A stretch of 49,443 nt of DNA, taken from a virus. The DNA lies in the IMG/VR virus record IMGVR_UViG_3300024346_000106, positions 1-49,443 of that record; one strand, given 5' to 3'. Positions 1 to 8,479 of the stretch are shown here, piece by piece. Below the pieces are notes generated by a model. It searched no databases. It was not told where the DNA came from and saw only the letters and a program-made list of their open reading frames with translations. The position numbers and the translations under genes are program-made. Positions within the stretch are counted from its first letter, which is position 1; the number at the start of each line of letters is the position of its first letter.

Positions 1-264
1 TGTGTCCCTTACATAGCAGACAGCCATTTTATTTGTTTTCTTGTCATAAAAAAAGTAGGAGGTCCTATATCCTAGAACGTCTCCTACTTTAATAGTTATG
101 TCAAAAATTTCTCGATTCCAGATTTGCTTTTGAAAATAAAGAAATAGATAATCTTCAAAATCTTCAAAAGAATCTAAGATAGAAAATCCAGGAGCTATTT
201 CAATACTTTGTAAGTATGAAATAAAATCAGCAACTTTCTTATTAGATTCTAAGATAGTTGCCAT
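1..264 (-). CDS. hypothetical protein, 3' end outside window
   Basis: The reading frame opens at an ATG at 264 on the minus strand and stays open to the left edge, so the C-terminus is missing. The visible 88 residues begin MATILESNKKVADF and are rich in aromatic and acidic residues (a DSFEDFEDYLFLYF stretch). There is no signal peptide or recognisable motif. It lies 11 bases downstream of the zinc-ribbon gene and reads in the same direction, so the two are probably co-transcribed. I do not recognise the family. Confidence 0.6.
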   Translation of the reverse strand, partial: MATILESNKKVADFISYLQSIEIAPGFSILDSFEDFEDYLFLYFQKQIWNREIFDITIKVGDVLGYRTSYFFYDKKTNKMAVCYVRDT

Positions 265-275
265 ATTTTACTCCT

Positions 276-485
276 CTAGTCCGTGAGAGTCACAAGGCTC
301 TCGCAGCTATAGCACTTAGAATTTCTAGCTAAATAAGTATAAGTTAAAAATCGCCTACATTTTGGACAAGATACTCCGTCCTCTTCTTCGGCAGGATTTA
401 AATCCCTAGATTTGCGCTCATTCTTCTGAGCCTTAAAGCCTTTAATCTCATGATCTGAGAAATCTTCTCTATAATTCTTTGACAT
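276..485 (-). CDS. small zinc-ribbon protein
   Basis: A 69-residue protein with a charged N-terminal half and a C-terminal zinc ribbon. CPKC near residue 40 is followed about 16 residues later by CYSC, the usual two-knuckle arrangement for one structural zinc. Such ribbons are common in small phage proteins that bind nucleic acid or host polymerase, but nothing here fixes the role. The ribosome site is weak: AGGAA lies about 16 bases before the ATG. The fold call is good; the function is unknown. Confidence 0.6.
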   Translation of the reverse strand: MSKNYREDFSDHEIKGFKAQKNERKSRDLNPAEEEDGVSCPKCRRFLTYTYLARNSKCYSCESLVTLTD

Positions 486-503
486 AATTAATTTATTTAT
501 TTC

Positions 504-590
504 CTAATGATAAGTAACTGTAAAGACGCATTGATTATCGGTTAGATAATTCTTCAATGCAAATGACAATTTCTTTTGATTAATATCCAT
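504..590 (-). CDS. very small protein (28 aa), hypothetical
   Basis: A short frame starting MDINQKKLSFALKNY and ending at TAG, preceded by AAAGGATATTA, a reasonable ribosome site seven bases before the ATG. It fills the only gap between its neighbours and reads in the same direction. No motif is visible. It could be a real micro-protein or a chance frame in a leader. Confidence 0.4.
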   Translation of the reverse strand: MDINQKKLSFALKNYLTDNQCVFTVTYH

Positions 591-603
591 TAATATCCTT
601 TAT

Positions 604-1233
604 TTACTTCAATATAGTGCGATAGTCTGATAGATCGTATTTCGGATTTGCCTGTGAAACCTTATCAGAGATAAGCTTATAAGCAACTTTCGCAAGAGCT
701 CTAAAGTCAGGTCTGTCTGGAGTACCAAATTGGAGATCACAAGAATCTATAACCTCTTCATATATAGGATACTCCATTCTTGCTTGTGCAGTCAAAGGAT
801 GAATGCGAATTTTTGTTGTAGAATCAGTGACTGAATAGTCAGCAATCCAAACAAACTTATCGGTATTCGGTCGACCAAGAAAAGCTCGCTTAAGTCTAGA
901 CAAAGCAACCTTTCTGCCCTCATGCTTATCATAAGGATCTACAGGATTATGGACAGACAAAGCAAAAGCAAACTCAGAATCACCAAGACGAAAGGCCGCA
1001 GTAGTTACATATCTAACTGATAGGCCAGTCTCTCGGCGATTCTTCTTTGAAATGATTCCTCTATTCCGGTTATACAGAGTAGCAAGATAGCTTGCATTAT
1101 CATAAGCATCAGCATTCTTTAGCTCTGAGATCTGATAGACTTGACAAGAATGCTCAGTGTAATCGTGCTTGCGAACGAAAAGAGCGCTCGCAAAAGTAAC
1201 TCTATCATCTGACTTAAAAACATTAGTAGTCAT
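604..1233 (-). CDS. hypothetical protein, 209 aa
   Basis: A soluble-looking protein of 209 residues with a strong ribosome site (AAGGAGCATT before ATG at 1233). It has an N-terminal stretch of short beta-like segments, a basic middle (KKNRRE, then a GRKVALSRLKRAF segment) and a helical C-terminal third. No catalytic motif or membrane segment is visible. It is followed upstream at 9 bases by a small membrane protein gene. I do not recognise the family. Confidence 0.65.
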   Translation of the reverse strand: MTTNVFKSDDRVTFASALFVRKHDYTEHSCQVYQISELKNADAYDNASYLATLYNRNRGIISKKNRRETGLSVRYVTTAAFRLGDSEFAFALSVHNPVDPYDKHEGRKVALSRLKRAFLGRPNTDKFVWIADYSVTDSTTKIRIHPLTAQARMEYPIYEEVIDSCDLQFGTPDRPDFRALAKVAYKLISDKVSQANPKYDLSDYRTILK

Positions 1234-1241
1234 AATGCTCC

Positions 1242-1505
1242 TTATATAGTGTTATATAGTTGTTTCTTTCTTAAACTAAATAGGAATAAACAAGTAAATT
1301 CACTAATTACGCCTGCAGCTATTGCCATAAATGACATTGAAATGCCAGTTATGAACAATAGATTTGCAAATGTAACCGCAGCGTCAAATAGGAATTCATG
1401 TCTAAATAAAAAGAACTGAACTCCCATTGGCAATTTTGTGAATGTATGATAGGTTGAGTAACCTAGTAATAGTCCAAAAAATACAGCGGCTAGTATAAGG
1501 CTCAT
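1242..1505 (-). CDS. small membrane protein, 87 aa
   Basis: Three hydrophobic segments can be seen: an N-terminal one (SLILAAVFFGLLLGYS), a middle one around FLFDAAVTFANLLFITGISM and a last one reaching AGVISEFTCLFLFSL, with a short basic tail. This predicts an integral inner-membrane protein. AAGG precedes the ATG. Size and topology would suit a holin or superinfection-exclusion protein, and a lysozyme-like gene lies 2 kb away, but no holin family is recognisable. Confidence 0.55.
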   Translation of the reverse strand: MSLILAAVFFGLLLGYSTYHTFTKLPMGVQFFLFRHEFLFDAAVTFANLLFITGISMSFMAIAAGVISEFTCLFLFSLRKKQLYNTI

Positions 1506-1518
1506 AATTCAAACCTTA

Positions 1519-2034
1519 TTACTTAGAGATGTCTCTGGTATTAAAAGTGTTTGGATTAATGCTAGAAAGGTCAGTGAGAAAAGACTCGGCGTAACGACGA
1601 GAGATCTCCTTACGCTCATGCTGGGTCCAGACACTCGCAGTGCTAGGTGAGATGCCGCTTAGAGCAGCAGCCACACGAGTTGAATACTTGGTGGATACGG
1701 CATGGACTAGTGAGCGATGCATAGGATGCACCTTACCAGTACGAGTACGGTACTCACGGGCCCGCACAAGCGTCGTAATGACATTGTCAAACTTACCATC
1801 AGTCTTGTTACGATTACGAACAAGATTAGTAAGAGCAGTCGTCGTAATCTTAAGATCACGGCTCACTTGAGCAGTGGAAATCCCACATGAATGACCAATA
1901 TCACGTGCACGAACAGCAAAGATATCATTGCCAGTCGTGGTGTAAGTGTCAATGTTGCGCCAGTAAGCAGTAACATTGTACTCAGAGGTAGAACGGATAT
2001 TAGCTGAGGGATTTGAATTAGTTGTGTCTGACAT
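1519..2034 (-). CDS. probable helix-turn-helix DNA-binding protein
   Basis: The 171-residue protein has two regions that read like helix-turn-helix units. One is around residues 45-70 (DIGHSCGISTAQVSRDLKIT), with the pattern of a homeodomain-like or MarR-like recognition helix. The other is near 115-135 (AAALSGISPSTASVW). The rest is Ser/Thr-rich and basic, with no membrane segment. The ribosome site is AAAGGATACAG before ATG at 2034. A regulatory or small-terminase-like DNA-binding role is possible; motif reading by eye is the only support. Confidence 0.45.
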   Translation of the reverse strand: MSDTTNSNPSANIRSTSEYNVTAYWRNIDTYTTTGNDIFAVRARDIGHSCGISTAQVSRDLKITTTALTNLVRNRNKTDGKFDNVITTLVRAREYRTRTGKVHPMHRSLVHAVSTKYSTRVAAALSGISPSTASVWTQHERKEISRRYAESFLTDLSSINPNTFNTRDISK

Positions 2035-2048
2035 TCTGTATCCTTTGA

Positions 2049-2684
2049 TTAGTTTTGATTAGAGTTAATATTAGACAATATAGTCATAAGCGAAAAAATA
2101 TCTTTTATGTTTTCAGCACCAACAACCTTGGGCAAATTAAACAAAAGGTCTTCAACATTGTCTCCTGAGTAAATACCTTTAGTCCTACGAGAATACATAT
2201 ACGGAATAAGACACGATCTTTCACTTAGAAAGAACGTATAGTCATGTATATGGTCTAGTAGGTAGTGAGATAAATCTACAAATCTTCCATCAAAGTAGAA
2301 AATATCAGAATACGAGCTGTCTACAACTTTAAGTTTATTAGCTTTAATTGCTTGCACACACATTAAATAAGCATATATATCACAATCAATAATTTGATAA
2401 TTATATTGAATTGCGTATCTCTCATCTCCAAGAGGAGCAAAATTACTGGGATAAGCTATAACACAAAAATCACCAGGAATAGATTTCCTTATAAGTTTTG
2501 TAGTCTTATCAACACTTGCTTTAATATCAAGATCTTCAAGTGTACCAGTTTCTTTAAAGTCAATGTCATCTGGTCGGTTTTTAAGACCAAAAATTCCAAT
2601 GTAATTACCAACAAGTCTAGTTCCATACAAAAGACTAGACAAATTTTCTTGTCTAATCCTTGCAATCAACTTTTCTATATCCAT
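2049..2684 (-). CDS. possible nucleotidyltransferase-fold protein
   Basis: Near the N-terminus a segment reads YGTRLVGNYIG and, about 15 residues on, RPDDIDFK. This resembles the polymerase-beta-type nucleotidyltransferase signature (hG[S/T] followed by DhDh). A later IDCDIY could supply the third acidic residue. The rest of the 211 residues matches nothing I know. The start has GAGGAGTAGA before ATG. It overlaps no neighbour and ends two bases before the next frame. The assignment is tentative, since the Ser/Gly pair of the classical motif is altered. Confidence 0.4.
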   Translation of the reverse strand: MDIEKLIARIRQENLSSLLYGTRLVGNYIGIFGLKNRPDDIDFKETGTLEDLDIKASVDKTTKLIRKSIPGDFCVIAYPSNFAPLGDERYAIQYNYQIIDCDIYAYLMCVQAIKANKLKVVDSSYSDIFYFDGRFVDLSHYLLDHIHDYTFFLSERSCLIPYMYSRRTKGIYSGDNVEDLLFNLPKVVGAENIKDIFSLMTILSNINSNQN

Positions 2685-2685
2685 T

Positions 2686-3267
2686 CTACTCCTCTAGATG
2701 TCTTGTTTTGTCATTCAAATCAGACAAACAAGAAAAATCAAAAACAAAATGTTTAAACATTTTAGTCTTCTTAAAGTTTTTGTCTAAAGTTAATATTTTG
2801 TAGTGACATATTTTATGTTTTTTACTAAGATCAAGAACAATATTCCTTATGGAATCATAGGTTGCATCGTTTCCATACTTAATATAGTAGACGGTGTTTT
2901 CCTCCTCTATAAGGAATACGTTCTTTTTCCTAAAACTTTCACCAGGATAGAACACTACGTTATGACCTAACTTAGCATGCAAATAAAAGAATATAGCTAG
3001 CTCTTGTGTCTGTGGCGTTAATTGGCGTTGGATGAGAGCTTTTTGTATATAGTTTTCTATAGCCGCATAGCTATTCAGATCATAATAGTATTTATCTAAG
3101 TCTAAAGTATTTAGAGTATCTGGAAAAGCAATATCTTTTACATCAACTAAAAGAGTATCACTGAAATAATCAGTAATATCTAATACCTGAGTATAAAACC
3201 ATATTACTATTTGCCAAATAATCTGATCATTAGTTAAGCTGGGCGTATTTATCTTGTTGACGCTCAA
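2686..3267 (-). CDS. hypothetical protein, 193 aa, TTG start
   Basis: The frame begins at TTG 3267, with AGGAGACAGT just upstream, inside the end of the lysozyme-like gene (38 bases of overlap in another frame). The protein has an aromatic, Tyr/Asp-rich first half (LDKYYYDLNSYAAIENYI) and a beta-rich second half with Lys clusters. No motif or signal peptide is visible. The overlap and ribosome site suggest translational coupling to the lysozyme-like gene. Function unknown. Confidence 0.6.
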   Translation of the reverse strand: MSVNKINTPSLTNDQIIWQIVIWFYTQVLDITDYFSDTLLVDVKDIAFPDTLNTLDLDKYYYDLNSYAAIENYIQKALIQRQLTPQTQELAIFFYLHAKLGHNVVFYPGESFRKKNVFLIEEENTVYYIKYGNDATYDSIRNIVLDLSKKHKICHYKILTLDKNFKKTKMFKHFVFDFSCLSDLNDKTRHLEE

Positions 3268-3775
3268 ACTGTCTCCTAAGTCGATAATGATTCTTTAAAT
3301 AAGCATAGCCTCTAGCTCCGCATATAATGCCTTGATTATAATGGCAAGGCCAATCTTCTTTGTAGCGTGTCTCAAGGTGCCTATAAGTATTTATGAACTC
3401 TCTAGTTCCACTATATGGATTCTTAAGAAGATCACAAGCATCATTGTATTTCATTTTACGCAATTCTTTATTAGGTAGCCATTTAGGTATCTGTTGATAC
3501 AGGCCGCACTCACCAGAAGAGCCGATTGCCTCTTTAGTAAATCTGCTTTCTTGAAATGCGACGGCCAGAACAATTGCTTTTTCTTGCTTGGATAACTTCT
3601 TGTCAATTGAAGTTTTTTCAATTGCATCAGAGATTAAGTATTTATCTGAATCAGAGATGTATTCATATTTATCCAAGATCCGATATGTGTCTGTTGCCTT
3701 AATCGCATCGTACTCAATGAGATTTCTCATTGGCACAATCCAGAATGACAGCAACATTAGTATTTTCGTAAGCAT
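3230..3775 (-). CDS. lytic transglycosylase / lysozyme-like protein
   Basis: The SLT / goose-type lysozyme signature is visible. AFQESRF at residues 73-79 carries the probable catalytic Glu76, followed by SSGECGLYQQIP at 86-97 and an HYNQG segment near 145, which matches the usual Y-N-x-G motif. Residues 1-20 are hydrophobic with one Lys, like a signal peptide or signal-anchor-release segment. The enzyme should therefore cleave the peptidoglycan glycan strand from outside the membrane, either as an endolysin or during entry. The start has AAGGAGAAA before ATG. At 181 residues it is a single-domain enzyme without a cell-wall-binding module. Confidence 0.75.
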   Translation of the reverse strand: MLTKILMLLSFWIVPMRNLIEYDAIKATDTYRILDKYEYISDSDKYLISDAIEKTSIDKKLSKQEKAIVLAVAFQESRFTKEAIGSSGECGLYQQIPKWLPNKELRKMKYNDACDLLKNPYSGTREFINTYRHLETRYKEDWPCHYNQGIICGARGYAYLKNHYRLRRQFERQQDKYAQLN

Positions 3776-3787
3776 TTTCTCCTTGTA

Positions 3788-4183
3788 TTACAATGCGCTA
3801 AACAACCCTCCTCCATTAGAATAGATTACCTTTTTCAAAGGATACCAGCTAATGAGCTCTTCGCAGAGCGCACAAGGCTTACTATTCTTAAGCTCAAGAG
3901 TGTTAGGTTGAACCCTAACTACATACAAGCTAGCACCACTAAGGTCGCTAGTAGGGAATCCATGTAGACATGTCATCTCAGCGTGCATTGTATCTCTCAA
4001 GCTATTCGGGAAGTTATGCTTTAGGAATGGGGAACCTTTGACCGTGTTAAAACCGGTACTAATGATTGTACCACCCTTAATGAGGACTGCGCCATGGCAG
4101 AACCTCTCATAACTGGATCGTCTAGCTTGTTTAATAGCAACTCGAATATATCCTAGTTCTTTCTTACTGAGGTTATACTCCAT
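3788..4183 (-). CDS. CMP/dCMP-deaminase-family zinc enzyme
   Basis: This 131-residue protein has the zinc-deaminase signature: HAE at 67-69 (zinc ligand and proton shuttle) and PCALC at 103-107 (two zinc-binding cysteines). These follow a GAVLIKGGTIISTGFN segment typical of the family. Phage members usually convert dCMP to dUMP for thymidylate supply, but cytidine or tRNA-adenosine deaminases share the core, and substrate cannot be read here. It sits beside DNA ligase and adenylosuccinate synthetase genes, which suits nucleotide metabolism. The ribosome site is AAAGGAAATAATTT before ATG. Confidence 0.75.
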   Translation of the reverse strand: MEYNLSKKELGYIRVAIKQARRSSYERFCHGAVLIKGGTIISTGFNTVKGSPFLKHNFPNSLRDTMHAEMTCLHGFPTSDLSGASLYVVRVQPNTLELKNSKPCALCEELISWYPLKKVIYSNGGGLFSAL

Positions 4184-4195
4184 AAATTATTTCCT

Positions 4196-5344
4196 TTATT
4201 CGTAGTCTCTTAATGCTTTCGCATATGGAAACCTAGGTACCCCATCAGGGGTGAGATTGAAATATTGAATAGTTACCTGCTTACCTATAAGTGAATCTTT
4301 GTTCTCCCATAGTCTCACAAGATAGTCATGAGGACCCATAATATTACTATTAAAGTGGCGACCGTCTGACATGACCAGGGTAAATGCCCCAGCCATGCCA
4401 GACTTGTTCCCCTCGCCCTCAACAACGTTAACAATCTCATACTCGCTATCGATAAACTTCTTAAGCTTTAGAAGATTCTTACTTCGCTTATTTTCATAAG
4501 CAGTATTTCTTCTAAGCATAAGACCTTCATATCCTTCCTTAAGATATGCAGTAAGCTTAGCCTGGACTTCTTGCTGGCTGTTTACAGTGTGTGTTTCAAC
4601 TGTTGTGACATATTTCATGTCGATCAGTTTCATACCAAACGTATTGTATTGCTTAAAGAACTTAAGGCGGTCAATAAAGTTACCACTTACCATATTGTCG
4701 TAGCACCAGAATTGAATATACTTCTTGCTTTCAGCAAGCTGAGCATCATCAATTTTTTGTCGTTTAACAAGTTCTACAATCTTATTAAAGTTATCTTTAA
4801 ATTCATGATTGTAAAGCTCGCCATCTAGCTGGACATCCGGGCACTTCTCAAAGAATGAAGCAAGTGCTGTATTAATATGAGGACATGATACAATCTTTTC
4901 ATTGTTTCTAGTCCACATACCATCCTTATTGATCCGGCACCGAATGCCATCTAGCTTAGGCTGAGTATAAGCAGGCCAAGTAATGTCATCTGCGTAGTCA
5001 TCGTAGTTCTTAGCGAGCATTACCTGGTAAGGTAGAGCCTCATCTACGTTCTCGACAGTCTCAGTATAGCCTTTCTTGATCTGCTTATCCCATTTAGCCT
5101 TTGCTTCCTTTGCAGCTTGATCAGCAGCAGTAGTCGCATTTTTCTTGCCAACATTCATTGGCTCACAAAGAGTAGGCTTACTGGTAGTTTTAACACCATC
5201 AATATGCCCACTTGTTGTGTAGAATGAACCATTACCTAAGACGGCAATAGTCCATTCCTCAATCTTATTGCCATTTACCTTCTTATAAAGGGTAGGCAAA
5301 AAGTAATTAGTTACAGCATCATCAGTAGTTTCTACTTGTTCCAT
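4196..5344 (-). CDS. ATP-dependent DNA ligase with N-terminal WGR domain
   Basis: Residues 15-95 form a WGR-like domain (LYKKVNGNKIEEWTIAV, a GHIDG turn, then NVGKKNATTAADQA), as seen in ligases of several large phages. The nucleotidyltransferase core follows. TQPKLDGIRC carries the adenylated Lys130 (motif I, KxDG), and later come YEGLMLRR (motif IV) and LLKLKKF (motif V). It would seal nicks in phage DNA during replication and repair. I start it at ATG 5344, preceded by GGGAGGAATATTTTCC, rather than at an upstream frame extension. Its start overlaps the end of the purA-like gene by 13 bases. Confidence 0.88.
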   Translation of the reverse strand: MEQVETTDDAVTNYFLPTLYKKVNGNKIEEWTIAVLGNGSFYTTSGHIDGVKTTSKPTLCEPMNVGKKNATTAADQAAKEAKAKWDKQIKKGYTETVENVDEALPYQVMLAKNYDDYADDITWPAYTQPKLDGIRCRINKDGMWTRNNEKIVSCPHINTALASFFEKCPDVQLDGELYNHEFKDNFNKIVELVKRQKIDDAQLAESKKYIQFWCYDNMVSGNFIDRLKFFKQYNTFGMKLIDMKYVTTVETHTVNSQQEVQAKLTAYLKEGYEGLMLRRNTAYENKRSKNLLKLKKFIDSEYEIVNVVEGEGNKSGMAGAFTLVMSDGRHFNSNIMGPHDYLVRLWENKDSLIGKQVTIQYFNLTPDGVPRFPYAKALRDYE

Positions 5345-6402
5345 GGAAAATATTCCTCCCAATTAACAATTTCTGGATGATCAGAGAAAATCACCTCTTC
5401 CTGTAGAAGATTAGGACATTCTCTTTCAATAATTCCTGCAATAGTATCCTGCATTTGCTTAAGTGCTTGACAAACAACAAGCTCATTCTGATAATAAAAC
5501 TTGAATGGATTCCCATCCTGAATTTTATTAAGAATATCGCCCTTGTTAATTACAACATTAGTTACACCAGACAGACGAATCGCAGCAATCATCTTATCAA
5601 GATTAAGATAATTAACAATTCTTTGACGTCCAGTAGTTGTACCTTGTTCCTTTCCAAGCCTGCCAATCTCAGCAAGAACTGGATCAGTCATTAGGCTAAC
5701 AGGAAACATAGGATCAGCACCACTCTTAGTATCGTACATCTTACCAACGCCAATAATTTTATAGATGTCTCTAGGCGAAAAACCTAGAGAACAAGCATTA
5801 TATGGCAAGGTAGAGCTGCTAGTAACGTATGGGTATGATCCATGATCAATATCCAACCAAACGCTCTGTGCACCTTCTGCTAGGACACAACCAAAAAGTT
5901 GCTCATCCCAAATCCATTTAGGGTCAAGTAGCTCAGCTGCACGAATTCCTTTACGCAACATCTTATCTGAGTAACACGGAGCAATACCTTGTCCGGTAGT
6001 ACCAAGATGCGAGAGATAATTAGTGTCATAGCTAATGTGATCCTGAGTAATTACATGAGCCTTAGGTGAAACCTTAACAAGACTCGTATCAAACCCATTA
6101 GCTTCTAGATAGGCAATCTCTGCCATGAACTTGCTAACATTGATTACGCAAGCAGGACCAATGATGCTGGGAACACCGTGGAATACTCCGCTAGGGATAA
6201 GGTGGGTCTTGTACTGCTTACCATCCAAGTAAACAGTATGACCCGCATTAGGGCCGCCGTTAAAGCGACAGACAAAGTCATAATGCTGGTAGTCAACAAG
6301 TGAGCTAACAACTTTGCCTTTGCCTTCATCGCCCCAAGCAAGCCCAACAACAATATCAACGAATTCCACTTCTCGAGAAGCAGAGTAATTATTAGATTCC
6401 AT
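5332..6402 (-). CDS. purA: adenylosuccinate synthetase (PurA family)
   Basis: All landmark motifs of the family are present: the GTP loop WGDEGKGK at 23-30, GGPNAGHT at 49-56, HLIPSG around 67-72, an LGTTGQGIAPCYSDK loop, an EGAQ segment followed by LDIDHGSYPYVTSS, and a TTGRQR Asp-binding loop. The enzyme joins aspartate to IMP with GTP hydrolysis. The 356 residues are shorter than the bacterial enzyme (about 430). Phage homologues called PurZ act on dGMP in 2-aminoadenine genomes. Here the catalytic Asp of WGDEGKGK is kept, which favours a PurA-like activity, but GRQR and EGAQS differ from the common GRPR and EGAQG. The start at 6402 has AAGGAGATTC. Confidence 0.85.
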   Translation of the reverse strand: MESNNYSASREVEFVDIVVGLAWGDEGKGKVVSSLVDYQHYDFVCRFNGGPNAGHTVYLDGKQYKTHLIPSGVFHGVPSIIGPACVINVSKFMAEIAYLEANGFDTSLVKVSPKAHVITQDHISYDTNYLSHLGTTGQGIAPCYSDKMLRKGIRAAELLDPKWIWDEQLFGCVLAEGAQSVWLDIDHGSYPYVTSSSTLPYNACSLGFSPRDIYKIIGVGKMYDTKSGADPMFPVSLMTDPVLAEIGRLGKEQGTTTGRQRIVNYLNLDKMIAAIRLSGVTNVVINKGDILNKIQDGNPFKFYYQNELVVCQALKQMQDTIAGIIERECPNLLQEEVIFSDHPEIVNWEEYFPWNK

Positions 6403-6410
6403 GAATCTCC

Positions 6411-7469
6411 TTAAAAGGCATAACGAACTTGGCACCAGGGAATAAATTTCTTAATGCCAGAGCAAAAAGCTTTGACATTTTCGCCCTTAAGTCCATACTT
6501 ATAGCAAAGCACGTCGGCTTTATTAGCTTTGACTTGCTGATTCTCAGGAGTCCAGAGAAACTCTTCGCCCTTGGGATTCCATTGCATGTTAAGATCATGC
6601 AAATCAGAGCTATGAGTTAGAAAAATAACCTCAGACTTCATCTGAAGCTTAGCTTTATCTGTTAGCTTAGAATCCATAAGCTTCCAAAGCTCAACCCAAT
6701 CTTTTTTCCACTGCTTATCTCCGTACATAATTACAGGAGAAAAGTTAGCATGAACTTCATAGCCAGCGTCAACAAGTACATTCATTGCATCAATGCGATC
6801 TTCGATAGGTGAAGTCCTAATATCAACATACTTAGATACTGCTTGTGGCATTAGGCTATAACGAATTCTTGTACGATCCATAGGATCAAACTTTAAGAAT
6901 GGATCGATATTAACAGTTTTAGTTGCAAAAGTCAACTTACCATGCTTAGTACTCTTGATAGCTTCCATTAGTACAAATGGATTATCACTAATCATTGCGT
7001 CAATGCTAACATCATTATTATTACCAATGTCATAAATCCAGTATTCCGGATCACATTGATTAGGCTCGCTCTTAGGGCCAAGCGCATTGCAGTGATCTAC
7101 AATGCTTTCAGCAACCTTCTCACTATTAAGAAATACTGTCAAAGGATTACTGCCGCCCTTGCGCCGAGCAACATAGCAATACTGGCATGCACTTAAGCAG
7201 CCATTACTATGAGATGGAGCAATGAAGTCAGAGCTTCTACCGTTGACTGTACTTGCCAGGATCTTAAGCTTACCAAGAACCAAGATATGCTTCTTAGCCT
7301 TAATCCAATCAACAGGATCCATATCTACTAGATCTGGAATTTTCCAATGACTAGCAACTTTTTTAACCTGTGCATCAGGAAATCTATTTAGAATAGAATC
7401 AAGTCTGTTTTGCTCAGACTGTGAATAATTATTATTCTCTACATAGATAGTCTTAAAGTCCAACTTCAA
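6411..7469 (-). CDS. spore photoproduct lyase-like radical SAM protein
   Basis: The radical-SAM cluster motif is CLSACQYCY (Cys91, Cys95, Cys98) after an APSHSNG lead. ATKTVN follows, then a RIRYSLMPQ strand and a long segment with EDRIDAMNVLVDAGYEVHANFSPVI and W-K-DW, matching the order in the SPL family. Known members use SAM chemistry to reverse the thymine spore photoproduct. The C-terminal CSGIKKFIPWCQVRYAF holds cysteines that could include the hydrogen-donor Cys. The start is TTG 7469 with GGAG eight bases upstream. The family is secure; the exact lesion repaired is inferred. Confidence 0.8.
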   Translation of the reverse strand: MKLDFKTIYVENNNYSQSEQNRLDSILNRFPDAQVKKVASHWKIPDLVDMDPVDWIKAKKHILVLGKLKILASTVNGRSSDFIAPSHSNGCLSACQYCYVARRKGGSNPLTVFLNSEKVAESIVDHCNALGPKSEPNQCDPEYWIYDIGNNNDVSIDAMISDNPFVLMEAIKSTKHGKLTFATKTVNIDPFLKFDPMDRTRIRYSLMPQAVSKYVDIRTSPIEDRIDAMNVLVDAGYEVHANFSPVIMYGDKQWKKDWVELWKLMDSKLTDKAKLQMKSEVIFLTHSSDLHDLNMQWNPKGEEFLWTPENQQVKANKADVLCYKYGLKGENVKAFCSGIKKFIPWCQVRYAF

Positions 7470-7472
7470 GGT

Positions 7473-8105
7473 TTACTCCACGGTTGTGAATTCTGTCATA
7501 TAATGATCGCTTGTCTGCATAGCACGCAGATCTTCGACGGAATAGATATTCATGTCAATCAAGTAGCCAGGATTGTTACGAATTCGATTACTAACCCAAG
7601 CAGAATCAATCCAAATGCAGCGATTGTTCGGATAGGCAAAATAATTGCCATCCGTACCTGCAAAGAAGTGAGCACACTTGTGCTCTGGAGTTTCCGAAAA
7701 GTTGACGTCTAGCGCGCCCGCCTTGTTCTCCCAAGACCAGTCTAAGGTAAATAGGTACTTACCTGTACGTCTAGTACCTGTAGGGCCAACAAGCTCTGCT
7801 GAGAGTCCTGCTAGCCGTGCTCTAACCTGCACATCAATGTATGGTGAGAAACAATCCCAATAGACGTGCTCTGTTAAAGGTAAAATTGGAGCATCCTTCT
7901 TCCAGCAAAAAGCTGTAATAGGACGACGAGTCCAATTTACCCCATTGTCAAGGAAAGCCTCAAACAGTGGGACGCGCTTCTCAATGGAGGCTACCGAGTG
8001 AACATCGCAAGGAGTAAACTCTCCATGACCCTTAGTATGATTGAATAGATACTCATTTCGAATCAAACAAGTAACTGTAGGGACATTATGGTTTAGATAA
8101 GACAT
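7473..8105 (-). CDS. hypothetical protein, 210 aa
   Basis: A soluble 210-residue protein rich in Trp, Asn and His (VYWDCFSPYIDVQ, then TLDWSWENKAG and CAHFFAGTDGNYFAYPNNRCIWIDSAW). No signal peptide or known catalytic motif is evident. Its stop codon lies three bases before the TTG start of the photoproduct-lyase-like gene, so the two are probably translated together and may act together. Family not recognised. Confidence 0.6.
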   Translation of the reverse strand: MSYLNHNVPTVTCLIRNEYLFNHTKGHGEFTPCDVHSVASIEKRVPLFEAFLDNGVNWTRRPITAFCWKKDAPILPLTEHVYWDCFSPYIDVQVRARLAGLSAELVGPTGTRRTGKYLFTLDWSWENKAGALDVNFSETPEHKCAHFFAGTDGNYFAYPNNRCIWIDSAWVSNRIRNNPGYLIDMNIYSVEDLRAMQTSDHYMTEFTTVE

Positions 8106-8113
8106 TTTAAACC

Positions 8114-8479
8114 TTAGGGAGCGCCTTCCAATGCATCAATAAGAGCTAGTCCTTCAAGAGGATAACCCCAAGCGTTGCAAGCTCTACCCTTAACCTCCCA
8201 TCTGGGAATCGCATAAAGATCATCCATTGCTTTGCCTTCACCCATTCGTACATAAATACTATTGTCCTTGTAAGCTAAGCGGACAAGACTAAGTAGACAT
8301 CCCACTGTTGCAGGGTCGCTAACATCTGGGAGTCCACCAGGAAGATCTTCGTACTCACCGTCAGGAATACGAATATAAGATTTAGTCTCTGGAAAATAGA
8401 CGCGCATACCTCCGGTCCATTTCCAGTGCTTAGACTTAATAGCTCTTTCAAGAGGTTCTTTAACTGCAATTAAATTCAT
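8114..8479 (-). CDS. hypothetical phage protein, paralogue of 8650-9045 gene
   Basis: The 121-residue protein shares an ordered set of motifs with the gene at 8650-9045. An N-terminal KHWKWTGGMRVY matches KHWQWKIGM there. Then comes PDVSDPATVGCLLSLVRLAY (PDLSDPATLGCLLAVVRDAH there), and both end in EALVAALEAAP-like segments. DPATxGCLL small proteins recur in phages with no assigned function. The ribosome site is AGAGGAATACTA. The start overlaps the stop of the tiny gene upstream (TAATG), showing coupling. Confidence 0.65.
   Translation of the reverse strand: MNLIAVKEPLERAIKSKHWKWTGGMRVYFPETKSYIRIPDGEYEDLPGGLPDVSDPATVGCLLSLVRLAYKDNSIYVRMGEGKAMDDLYAIPRWEVKGRACNAWGYPLEGLALIDALEGAP

Noticed and set aside
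5332-6402. Confident call of a 2-aminoadenine (Z) genome
   Set aside because: The catalytic Asp of PurA is retained and no other Z-pathway gene is visible in the window, so the Z-genome idea stays only a question.
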